Source: Planctomycetota bacterium (GTDB lineage Bacteria > Planctomycetota > SZUA-567). Taken from it: a stretch of 15,874 bases of DNA. The notes below the pieces were generated by a model. It ran no database searches, had not been told where the DNA came from, and worked only from the letters and a program-made list of their open reading frames with translations. A program made the translations under genes and the position numbers. Below, piece by piece: positions 5,260-12,415 of the stretch; position 1 is the stretch's first letter, and each line of letters opens with the position of its first letter. The DNA lies in NCBI GenBank assembly GCA_031270145.1, contig JAISYD010000253.1, forward strand, positions 1 to 15,874, in the 5' to 3' direction.

Positions 5260-6141
5260 ATGCCTAAATGTGGAGCTTGTGGAAAGAATTACAACGATCC
5301 AGCCCAGATCGAGTTGGTGCGTAATCAAGAAGATCGCTGGGTTCCGGTATGCCGCGAATGTCTGGAGCAAGGCGTCGACACAAGTCAACTGCGCCTTGAC
5401 AAAGTGGCGGTGGATAATCACGTCGCCAGCATGGACATCGCTCAAGCCATAGACGTCACCTTGGCCGCCAACCCCATGGACAACGTCAGGAAGCTTCTCG
5501 CCGCCTTCAAATCGCTTCGCCAAAGCAAGGAACGCAAAAATTGGGCCAAGCGCCGCGAGCGCAAACAAATTGAATTGACCGCCTATTACACCATGGCCCG
5601 GGACGACAACCGTTACGAGGCCAAAATCGTTGATTTTTCCCCGAGCGGCATCCGCATCGCCACCAACCGCGCCATTGCCCAGGGACAGATTCTCCAATTC
5701 GACTGGAACATCCCTCTGCCGCCCTCGATGGCCAGGGTGCTCCAAAGCACCGGAGAGGTGCGGCGGGTTGTCAAGCATGACAACGGCACTTATGACATCG
5801 GCATACGCTTCATGGCCCGCCAGAGCGACAAGGAGGCCAACCGCCGGCGCTTCCGCCGCTATAAATGCGACATGACGGCTTATTACCGCTGCCGCGGCAG
5901 CGACTTGATGCTGATCGGGCAGATTACCGACATCAGCCAGGGCGGCTGTCAAATGCGCCTGGACGAAAAACTGGAGACGAACAACGTCCTGGAGGTGCGG
6001 ATGATCGGCGGCGGCGGCGCCAAGGGCGATTTGATCGGCAAAATACGGGTATGCCGGGTGATCCCCCGCGACAGCTATTTCGACACCGGTTGCTGTTTCG
6101 AGAAAATGAGCATGGCGCCACAGCCGGCGCGGCAGGGATGA
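5260..6141 (+). CDS. Zinc-ribbon protein with two PilZ domains
   Basis: PilZ domains bind the second messenger cyclic di-GMP. This 293-residue protein starts with a four-cysteine zinc-ribbon-like module (Cys4, Cys7, Cys31, Cys34). A helical linker (about 45-95) follows, and then two PilZ-like domains. The first (about 98-188) has DFSPSG (125-130), matching DxSxxG, but only a degenerate KxxxR/RxxxK in RRERK (98-102). The second (about 195-283) has both signature elements, RRRFR (195-199) and DISQGG (224-229), so it is the likelier ligand-binding domain. No membrane segment is seen. No clear ribosome site precedes the ATG at 5260. Its TGA overlaps the dnaB ATG (ATGA), so translation of the two is probably coupled. 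Domain calls are solid; ligand binding and the partner are inference. Confidence 0.82.
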   Translation: MPKCGACGKNYNDPAQIELVRNQEDRWVPVCRECLEQGVDTSQLRLDKVAVDNHVASMDIAQAIDVTLAANPMDNVRKLLAAFKSLRQSKERKNWAKRRERKQIELTAYYTMARDDNRYEAKIVDFSPSGIRIATNRAIAQGQILQFDWNIPLPPSMARVLQSTGEVRRVVKHDNGTYDIGIRFMARQSDKEANRRRFRRYKCDMTAYYRCRGSDLMLIGQITDISQGGCQMRLDEKLETNNVLEVRMIGGGGAKGDLIGKIRVCRVIPRDSYFDTGCCFEKMSMAPQPARQG

Positions 6142-7595
6142 CCTCCACCATGACGCCGGAAAAAACCGAGGGGTCGGCCAGCCCCGGCGAAACCACGTTC
6201 CAGGAGGATGACGCGCCTCCGCCGGCCGGCGGAGGCGGCGCCTGGTTCGCCGGCGGGGCCAACCCCCACAACATTGAGGCGGAGCAGGCGCTGCTGGGCG
6301 GGCTGTTGCTGGCGCCGGATCAATTCGACTTCATCGAGGGGCGGACCCTCCCGGAACATTTTTTTGTTTCCAGCCACGGCCTGGTGTTCGAGGCCATGCT
6401 CGCCCTCCGGAAAAAGGGCCGCTCCCTGGATCCGGTGCTGCTCCGGAACGAACTCCGCGACGCCGGCCACGTCGAGACGGTGGGCGGGGCGGCCGGCCTC
6501 ATGGCCCTCACCGACGCGGCCGTCTCCGGGGCCAATGTCGAGCATTACGCCGACATCGTGCGGGATCTTTGGGCCCGGCGGCGGCTTATCCAGCGCCTGA
6601 GCGCCTCCTTGGCTTCGGCCACCGCCCCCGGCGGCCCGACCCTAGCGGATCTGCTTGGCGAAACCGAGATGAATATCCGCGCCATCGCCGCCAGCGATTT
6701 CCACGGCCGCGTCTTCACCCTGAAGGAGGCGCTCAACCGCACCTGGGACAATATCGAGAATTTCAACCGCGGCAACGTGACGGGAAACAACCTCCTGACC
6801 AGCTACACGCATCTCGACCGCATGCTGACCGGCCTACACGACGACGAGTTGATCATCGTCGCCGGCCGGCCAGGCATGGGGAAAACTACCCTGGCCCTCA
6901 ACCTGGCGCGCAACGCTTCGGTAAAGGCCAAGTTGCCGGCCGTGATCTTCACCCTGGAGATGACTGCCGAGAACATAGCCCGGAACCTGCTGGCGGCCCA
7001 CGCCCGGGTGGACGGCCAGAAGCTCAGAGATTTCAGCCTGAGCCGCGAGGACATGAACAACTTGGGGGCGGCGTCGGAGGATATGAACGACGCTCCGCTG
7101 TGGGTGGACGAAACACCGGCCATCACCCTGGCCGAGTTGCGCGGCAAGGTCAGGCGGTTGAAACTACGTCACGACCTGCGGCTGGTTTTCATCGACTACC
7201 TCCAGTTGATGACCGCCACCAGCCTATCCAGGGGCCGGAGCCGGGAACAGGAGGTCTCGGAAATCTCGCGCGGCCTGAAAGCCCTGGCCAAGGAGCTGCA
7301 TATCCCGATCATCGCCCTGTCGCAGTTGTCCAGGAAGCCGGAGGGCCGCCAGGAAAGCCGCCCCATCCTCTCCGATCTCCGCGAATCCGGCGCCATTGAG
7401 CAGGACGCCGACGTGGTGCTGATGCTGCACCGGCCCGAGTATTACAAGGAGGGCGACCATCCGGGCGAGGCCGAGGTGATTATCGCCAAGCAGAGGAACG
7501 GCCCGACCGGAACCGTGAACCTGGCTTACATCGGCTCCCAGCTCCGCTTCGAAAACTTGGCTCCCGGCGGCTATAACGCGCCGGGCAGAAACTGA
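6138..7595 (+). CDS. dnaB: Replicative DNA helicase DnaB
   Basis: DnaB is the hexameric 5'-3' helicase that unwinds DNA at the replication fork and recruits primase. The 485 residues match family length. After a disordered Gly/Pro-rich tail (1-41) the N-terminal DnaB domain begins at PHNIEAEQALLGGLLL (43-58). The RecA-like motor domain (about 217-475) has Walker A GRPGMGKTT (243-251), Walker B FIDYLQL (351-357), the DnaB signature SREQEVSEISRGLKALAKEL (368-387), the SQLSR motif (395-399) and the arginine-finger segment KQRNGPTG (451-458). Usual neighbours such as rplI are absent. The chosen ATG at 6138 overlaps the PilZ stop; an in-frame ATG at 6150 is an alternative start. No intein is present. 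Confidence 0.96.
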   Translation: MTSTMTPEKTEGSASPGETTFQEDDAPPPAGGGGAWFAGGANPHNIEAEQALLGGLLLAPDQFDFIEGRTLPEHFFVSSHGLVFEAMLALRKKGRSLDPVLLRNELRDAGHVETVGGAAGLMALTDAAVSGANVEHYADIVRDLWARRRLIQRLSASLASATAPGGPTLADLLGETEMNIRAIAASDFHGRVFTLKEALNRTWDNIENFNRGNVTGNNLLTSYTHLDRMLTGLHDDELIIVAGRPGMGKTTLALNLARNASVKAKLPAVIFTLEMTAENIARNLLAAHARVDGQKLRDFSLSREDMNNLGAASEDMNDAPLWVDETPAITLAELRGKVRRLKLRHDLRLVFIDYLQLMTATSLSRGRSREQEVSEISRGLKALAKELHIPIIALSQLSRKPEGRQESRPILSDLRESGAIEQDADVVLMLHRPEYYKEGDHPGEAEVIIAKQRNGPTGTVNLAYIGSQLRFENLAPGGYNAPGRN

Positions 7596-7670
7596 CGCCG
7601 GGCGGGTTTTTCGTCAACCCCGCTTGTGATTGGCCAAAGCCATTCAATTTCTTGCGATGACGCCAATTCC

Positions 7671-7702
7671 TTTTTGCCGGTCCGCCGGCCGTTATTTTTG
7701 CC
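7671..7702 (+). terminator. Possible weak terminator between dnaB and hisD
   Basis: In the 96-base convergent gap GCCGG (7676-7680), loop TCCG and CCGGC (7685-7689) form a 5-bp GC stem followed by CGTTATTTTTG. The T-run is interrupted and the stem is short, and part of it lies in the hisD stop region. A second small stem, GGGTT/AACCC, lies near 7606-7622. Either could end dnaB transcription weakly. Confidence 0.3.
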
Positions 7703-8999
7703 CCAGGCGCGGCAGGCGCGCCCGAATGGCGTCGGCGTGGGCAGTCAGGCCCTCGGCTTCGGCCATGCGGATGATGGCGGGTCCGGCTTGGCGCAGCCGC
7801 TCCCGGCTGTAGGAGATCACCGACATCTCCTTCTGGAAATCGGCGACGCCCAGGCCCGAGGAGAAGCGGGCCGCGCCATTGGTGGGCAGGACGTGGTTCG
7901 TGCCGGCGAAATAGTCGCCCACCGGCTCGCTCGACCAGGGGCCGAGGAAAACCGCGCCGGCGTTCACCACCTCCGGCAGCAACCGCTCCGGCTCCCGGGT
8001 CATTATTTCCAGGTGCTCCGGGGCGATGACGTTGGCGGCGTCAACCGCCTGGAGGATATCCTGGGTGATGAAAATCGCCCCGTAGCGCGACAGCGCCCGG
8101 CCAACCGCCTCGCTCCGTCCGAGTCCGGCCAGTCGCCGTTCAGCCATCGCCGCCGCCGCCGCCGCCGCCAATTCGGCCGAATCGGTGAGGAGAACCGCCG
8201 CCTCGCGGCCTGAGCCGTGCTCAGCCTGCGACAGCAGGTCGGCCGCGATGAATTCCGGATCCGCGCCGGCGTCGGCGATAATCGCCAATTCCGACGGCCC
8301 GGCCGGCGAGTCTATCCCCACAGTTCCGAAAACCTGGCGCTTGGCCTCGGCCACATAGGCGTTGCCGGGGCCGACGATCTTGTCGACCCGGCGCACCGGC
8401 CCGGCGCCATAGGCTAGGGCGGCTATGGCGTGGGCGCCGCCCATCTTGTATATCTCATCGATTTCCAGGAAAGCCGCGACCGCCAGCATATGGGGATGAA
8501 CGCCGCCGTCCCGCCGGGACGGGATGGCGACGGCAATCTCAGGCACCCCGGCCAATCTGGCCGGGATGACGTTCATCAGGAGGGTGGAGAATAAGGGCGC
8601 CGTTCCGGCCGGGCAGTAGACCCCGACCCGGGCCAGCGGCAGTACGCGCCGGGCGAGGGCGACCCCGTCGCCGTCGTCGTTGACGTAGTCCCGGCGGCCT
8701 TGGCGGCTGTGGAAGCGCCGGATGTTTCCGGCCGCCTTCCGGACGTCGGCCAGAAATTCGCCGCTCGTCCGGGCGGTTGCGTCGCGGATTTCCTCCGGGG
8801 AGACCCGGATCGAGTCGATATCCGGCAGATCGGCGTCGAAGCGGCGCACGTATTCCAGCAGTCCGTCGCCGCCCCTCAGACGCACGCCCTGGATGATGCC
8901 GGCCACTTGGCCGCCCAGTTCAGCGTCAAGATCGGCGCCGCGGGCGAGGATGGCGAGGAAACGCGGATCGGTTGGGGAAAAACTCCTAGGTTCAAGCAT
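7692..8999 (-). CDS. hisD: Histidinol dehydrogenase
   Basis: HisD oxidises L-histidinol to L-histidine in two NAD-dependent steps, the last reactions of histidine synthesis. The 435 residues match family length. Zinc ligands and catalytic residues are visible: Gln258 and His261 in SQAEHG, Asp362 in GDYFAGTNH, His421 near the end, and the catalytic pair Glu328-His329 in APEHLEI. Other family landmarks are GVYCPAGTAPLFSTLLMN (126-143), MGGAHAIAALAYG (186-198) and VGPGNAYVAEAKR (209-221). I start it at MLEPRSF: its ATG lies two bases after the stop of the 724-aa gene, with AAGGGAG upstream. A longer frame to 9053 would overlap that gene. No other his gene is adjacent, so its place behind a putative scaffold gene is odd. 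Confidence 0.95.
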   Translation of the reverse strand: MLEPRSFSPTDPRFLAILARGADLDAELGGQVAGIIQGVRLRGGDGLLEYVRRFDADLPDIDSIRVSPEEIRDATARTSGEFLADVRKAAGNIRRFHSRQGRRDYVNDDGDGVALARRVLPLARVGVYCPAGTAPLFSTLLMNVIPARLAGVPEIAVAIPSRRDGGVHPHMLAVAAFLEIDEIYKMGGAHAIAALAYGAGPVRRVDKIVGPGNAYVAEAKRQVFGTVGIDSPAGPSELAIIADAGADPEFIAADLLSQAEHGSGREAAVLLTDSAELAAAAAAAMAERRLAGLGRSEAVGRALSRYGAIFITQDILQAVDAANVIAPEHLEIMTREPERLLPEVVNAGAVFLGPWSSEPVGDYFAGTNHVLPTNGAARFSSGLGVADFQKEMSVISYSRERLRQAGPAIIRMAEAEGLTAHADAIRARLPRLGQK

Positions 9000-9001
9000 G
9001 A

Positions 9002-11176
9002 TTAGGTCTTGGCTCCCTTGTTGCCCAGGGTGCTGTCCCGGTATTCGGCCCATTGCCGGTCGGAAGTCACGAAACTGAAGCGCCCGCGCAAATCCAGGAA
9101 TATCCGCCAGACCTCCCCGGCCAGGCGGGTGACGATCTTCAGCCGCACCAGGTTGTGAAGGAAGTCGAACATTTGTACATAGAATACCTCAGATTCCCCG
9201 GTTTCGGCGCCTCGGGAACGGTCGTTCGATTCCTGCACCGTCCTCAGACCCTCGAGCAATCGGGCTAGATCGGGCAGGTGATCCCCGAGTTCGGGGCGGC
9301 GCAGAGCTGGGCATTGGTAAATCTTGCGCATCAAGAGGCTAGGCGTGGCCCTGGCCTCGCGCAACAGTACGCCGGCCACCGCGATGGAATTGGCCAGATC
9401 ATAGGTGGAGATGGCGGTTTCAAAGGAAAGCAACTCGGTCCGGCCTGGCGTCAAGGCGGCCGGCCCCCGCACTCCGGACGCCTCGCGTCCCAGTGTTTTC
9501 AGGGCATCGTCGGAACCGTCCTCGGCGCCCAGGGCCTGTAGCAAGGCGGCCCGGAGGTTGGCCGCCACCGGGACCATGGTTTCAGGCATCTCCAGGCGAT
9601 CCAGTTGCTTCAGCGCCTCGTGGGCGCCGGCGGTCCGGCTGTCCAGCTCCGATTCCAGGCGGCGCACCAGCCGGTGCAGCTCGTCGATGAACAGGGATGA
9701 CGCTTGGCCAGAAGCCTGGGCTTGCAGGGTTTGCAGCTCTTTTTCCCGGTTTTCCAGGGCCCGCTGGATGCGCAGGCGCTCCATCCGCTCCGATTCGACC
9801 TCGCTTTTCAAGCGATCCGCCTCGAACCTGGCCCGGCGGCTCTCAATGTCGATGCCGGTGGACTGGGTCCTAGCCAGGGTCAATTCGGTCTTGAGCGAAT
9901 CGGCCTCGGAGCGGAGCAGCGAAACCTGGGTTTCCAGATCCCGGACCTTGGCTTCAAGGGCGGCCTCCCGGCCGCGCCCGGCCTCCTCGGCCGCGAGTTT
10001 GCCGCCTTCAAGTTCGCCCATCCTGCGGCGGATGTCGTCAAGCTCTTTCAGGAGCGCCGTTCTTTCGCCTTCCAGGCTGGAGCGGCGGCGCTCCTCGGCC
10101 AGAGCCCGGGTACGGAGTTCCTTGGCTTCGCTGTCGGCGCCGATCCAAGCCTGCATATAGCCGTTGGCCTTTTCGGCCAGGGAAGAAACCAGGGCGGAAA
10201 TCTGGTTGACCGCCGAGGTCAATTCGCCAGCCTCGTAAGTGACGGTGAACTCGCGGCGCCGGCCCGTCTCCGGCAAGAGGCTGGCGGGCGGCGGCGGTTC
10301 CGGCGGCGGCGGAGTCGATGGCGGGACGGGCGGCGGCGGAGCCGATGGCTCGAGAAGCACCGTCTTTTCGGTCTCCAGGCGCTTCTTCTCGAGTGGCGGC
10401 GGCGCATCATCGTTGACTTGCTTGAGGATTTCCTCCAATTCGTTGGCGTCGGCGTCGGAATTACCGGCGCCGGAATCGGTAGAAACCGCCAGGGCGGCGG
10501 TTGGAGCGGCGTCAACCGTTTTTGCCTGAGCCGGGGCCGAACTTTCAACCGAGGTTAAAAGGGCGTAGCCGTCGTCCTGGTCCGCAAATTCATGCTGGGT
10601 AATGACATCTGTTTCCGATTCAATGTGATCCGCATGAACCGGCGGATCCGGCTCGTCGCCGTCGATGGAGGCGAGGACGGCGTCGATGTCGTCGTTATCA
10701 ATGTTTTTGTTCGCGTTTTTGTCCGCCAACCCCGCCGGTTCCGCTTTGTCCGCCTCCGCTTGGGACATGGCGGCCGGTTCATCGCTGCCAATGGAGGCGA
10801 AAAGGGCGTCGATGTCGTCGTTATCAATGTTTTTGTTCGCGTTTTTGTCCGCCAACCCCGCCAGTTCCGCTTTATCCGCCTCCGCTTGGGGCATAGCGGC
10901 CGGTTCATCGCTGCCAATGGAGGCGAAAAGGGCGTCGATGTCGTCCTGATCCGCCGGGCCTTCCATGGCGTCACCCTCCACTTTCGGCGGCTCGGTCGGG
11001 GCGGCTGGAATGGCCGGCTCCCCGTTGCCAATGGAAGAAAAGAGGGCGTCGATGTCGTCCTGGCTTGCCACGCCCACCTCGGGCAGTTCCGCCGGGGCGG
11101 CCGGCGGCGAGGCCTCGTTCTCTTCCAGGTCGCCCTGTAGAAGTTTGTCGATGTCGTCCTGGTTAATGTCGGCCAT
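9002..11176 (-). CDS. Repeat-motif coiled-coil protein with FliM/FliN-like N-terminal peptides
   Basis: I do not recognise this 724-residue protein as a named family. It opens with INQDDIDKLLQG (4-15), then repeats DDIDALF-type peptides at 38-50, 76-88, 118-130 and 160-172, with degenerate copies near 199-211 and 244-255. They resemble LSQ-x-EIDALL, the CheY-docking peptide of FliM. The last three good copies are spaced 42 residues apart. A run rich in proline (about 275-302) follows, then a long charged coiled coil (about 345-520) and a non-repetitive helical C-terminal domain (about 575-712) with FYVQMFDFLHNLVRLKIVTR. No signal peptide or membrane helix is seen, so it is cytoplasmic. AAGGGAAAG is the ribosome site; hisD follows two bases after the stop. 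A scaffold that gathers a CheY-like partner is my inference. Confidence 0.7.
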   Translation of the reverse strand: MADINQDDIDKLLQGDLEENEASPPAAPAELPEVGVASQDDIDALFSSIGNGEPAIPAAPTEPPKVEGDAMEGPADQDDIDALFASIGSDEPAAMPQAEADKAELAGLADKNANKNIDNDDIDALFASIGSDEPAAMSQAEADKAEPAGLADKNANKNIDNDDIDAVLASIDGDEPDPPVHADHIESETDVITQHEFADQDDGYALLTSVESSAPAQAKTVDAAPTAALAVSTDSGAGNSDADANELEEILKQVNDDAPPPLEKKRLETEKTVLLEPSAPPPPVPPSTPPPPEPPPPASLLPETGRRREFTVTYEAGELTSAVNQISALVSSLAEKANGYMQAWIGADSEAKELRTRALAEERRRSSLEGERTALLKELDDIRRRMGELEGGKLAAEEAGRGREAALEAKVRDLETQVSLLRSEADSLKTELTLARTQSTGIDIESRRARFEADRLKSEVESERMERLRIQRALENREKELQTLQAQASGQASSLFIDELHRLVRRLESELDSRTAGAHEALKQLDRLEMPETMVPVAANLRAALLQALGAEDGSDDALKTLGREASGVRGPAALTPGRTELLSFETAISTYDLANSIAVAGVLLREARATPSLLMRKIYQCPALRRPELGDHLPDLARLLEGLRTVQESNDRSRGAETGESEVFYVQMFDFLHNLVRLKIVTRLAGEVWRIFLDLRGRFSFVTSDRQWAEYRDSTLGNKGAKT
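10680..10931. repeat. 126-bp direct tandem repeat inside the 724-aa gene
   Basis: Two adjacent copies (10680-10805 and 10806-10931) differ by eye at only four positions. Each encodes 42 residues with one DDIDALF/DDIDAVL peptide and a KNANKNID segment. The first ~14 bases of a third copy continue to 10945, where it diverges. Older, more diverged copies of the same peptide lie upstream in the gene. The near identity indicates recent duplication or gene conversion. Confidence 0.9.
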
Positions 11177-11230
11177 TTTGGCTTTCCCTTGCCGCCGCGC
11201 GTGAAATCCGGCGTTGCCGCAATTCGCTAC

Positions 11231-11259
11231 ATTGTATCCGGCGCCTGGCGGCTACGCAA
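11231..11259 (-). promoter_or_regulatory. Promoter for the 724-aa protein/hisD pair
   Basis: On the minus strand TTGCGT (11259-11254), a 17-base spacer and TACAAT (11236-11231) lie in the 95-base gap behind the metalloprotease gene. The -10 matches five of six bases, the -35 only three. Transcription would start near 11224, leaving a leader of about 48 bases. Confidence 0.4.
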
Positions 11260-11271
11260 TATTCAAAAGCC

Positions 11272-12207
11272 TCATTCCTTCCAATACTGGAATTGAAGCC
11301 AGCGCCGCCAGTCGGCCTCAATCGCCTCCAAGGGTTTTCCGACGGCGGCCTCGACGAATTTTCTCCCGGTCGGGTCCGCTTCCGAGCGTTGGCGGAAATT
11401 CTTGTACAGGCCGGGCAGGCGGCCCAATTCCTCCAGGAATTTGCAAAAGTAGCGGGATTCGGCGTAATTGAGGCTTTCCCGGCCGGAGCGAAAATCGGCG
11501 GGACTCATGGCCAGCAGTTTGGCCAGGGGGACCATCCGCCCGGCCTCCAGGGCGGCTTTCAACTCGGGCAGCCGCCAGTTGTCGTCCCCCCGCAGCACGT
11601 CCCCTTCGGCCCGGCATTGCTCGTAAAGGCTGGCCATCCCCTCGGCCAGCCAAATCGGTGCCGCCGGGAAATCCTCCGACATCAGCGAATGCGTCAACTC
11701 GTGCACCAGCGTGCCGGGGCCGGTTTCGTAATTGACGACGATATATCTCTGCGAATGCCCGTAATGCCCGTAGGGACTGATCGGCTCCATGCCGATGAAG
11801 CGCCTGAGACCATCTACATAGCTCGCGTGGTCGCGGAAGACGAAAATGCTCACCTTGCCGCCGCCGGCCGGCGAATCGAAAAACGCCTGGCGGAGAGCGG
11901 TGACGCAATAGTCGAGCACCCCGTCAACCAGATACTCGTAATCGCCCGGGCCCAGGTCGCTCGCCACCAGGCGGTCGCCTCGCTCGACGCAGAGGAAGCC
12001 GTCGCCGGTCAGCCGCCGCATCCCCTCAAGGGTTTTCGGAATTTCGGCCTGCCGGCGCATCGGCGCCAGGCGGATGACGGCGATGCTTCCGCCGGCGCTG
12101 GCGAGATCGTTCCGCAGGCCGGGGTCGGGCTCGCCGGCCCGAAGTTGCCCGAATCCCAGCAGGAAAACCAGCCACAGGCCAGGCGGAATCGCGTATCGTG
12201 CAGCCAT
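11272..12207 (-). CDS. Secreted zinc metalloprotease-like protein (HExxH, peptidase MA type)
   Basis: This 311-residue protein looks like a gluzincin-type metallopeptidase. It has an N-terminal signal sequence (about 1-25: short basic start, hydrophobic PPGLWLVFLLGFGQL, then RAGEP), so export is likely. The zinc site is HELTH (169-173) and, 15 residues later, WLAEGMASLYE with Glu189 as probable third ligand. This spacing is usual for the peptidase MA-like/DUF1570 group. Upstream, KVSIFVFRDHASYVDGLRRF (118-137) fits the strand and helix that precede the active site. The start at 12207 is chosen because GGGAGGAG lies about nine bases upstream and because it places the signal peptide first; a 20-residue longer frame is rejected. 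Substrate is unknown. A lone protease-fold protein next to the scaffold gene gives no clear functional clue. Confidence 0.78.
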   Translation of the reverse strand: MAARYAIPPGLWLVFLLGFGQLRAGEPDPGLRNDLASAGGSIAVIRLAPMRRQAEIPKTLEGMRRLTGDGFLCVERGDRLVASDLGPGDYEYLVDGVLDYCVTALRQAFFDSPAGGGKVSIFVFRDHASYVDGLRRFIGMEPISPYGHYGHSQRYIVVNYETGPGTLVHELTHSLMSEDFPAAPIWLAEGMASLYEQCRAEGDVLRGDDNWRLPELKAALEAGRMVPLAKLLAMSPADFRSGRESLNYAESRYFCKFLEELGRLPGLYKNFRQRSEADPTGRKFVEAAVGKPLEAIEADWRRWLQFQYWKE

Positions 12208-12333
12208 GTTCAGGGCTCCTCCCGGGGACGCGCCGCGTCCGTCCGCCGCCGGCGGGCGGGAGCGCATTCCCCGCGATAAGTTGCCCGGATCGCCGCCGCT
12301 CTTTTAAGGAAACCGGCGAAACCGGGCGGAAGC

Positions 12334-12366
12334 GGGGAAAAAGCTGGAAAAGAACGGGAAACTTCC
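12334..12366. promoter_or_regulatory. Three helix-phased GGAAA elements upstream of the prepilin peptidase gene
   Basis: GGAAA occurs at 12336-12340, 12346-12350 and 12357-12361, spaced 10 and 11 bases, so all lie on one face of the helix; the last is followed by CTTCC. They sit about 55-80 bases before the TTG start in the 208-base divergent gap. Phased A-tracts bend DNA, and repeated half-sites bind regulators; either is possible. Confidence 0.3.
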
Positions 12367-12415
12367 GATAACTACGGGAACGGCCACTCATTGGGCCGCT
12401 CCGGAGGATCAGCTT

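Noticed and set aside
5865..6137. Longer dnaB frame starting at 5865
   Set aside because: It would overlap the PilZ gene through its intact second domain; homology to DnaB starts only after 6138.
9405..10160. 251-aa rightward frame antisense to the 724-aa gene
   Set aside because: Ser/Arg-rich low-complexity product of reading the complement of a coiled-coil gene; no ribosome site or family.
10680..10945. CRISPR or satellite array
   Set aside because: The units are 126 bases, contiguous without spacers, in frame and coding.
10592..11140. 182-aa rightward frame with repeats of FVRVFVRQPRRFRF type
   Set aside because: The repeats are the antisense image of the 126-bp repeat in the real leftward gene.
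11293..12279. 328-aa rightward frame opposite the metalloprotease gene
   Set aside because: The minus-strand frame has a signal peptide, HELTH and WLAEG; the plus frame has no recognisable feature.
12364..12371. TCCGATAA upstream of the prepilin peptidase gene as a FliA promoter
   Set aside because: The -35 position reads TGGAAAAG, far from consensus.
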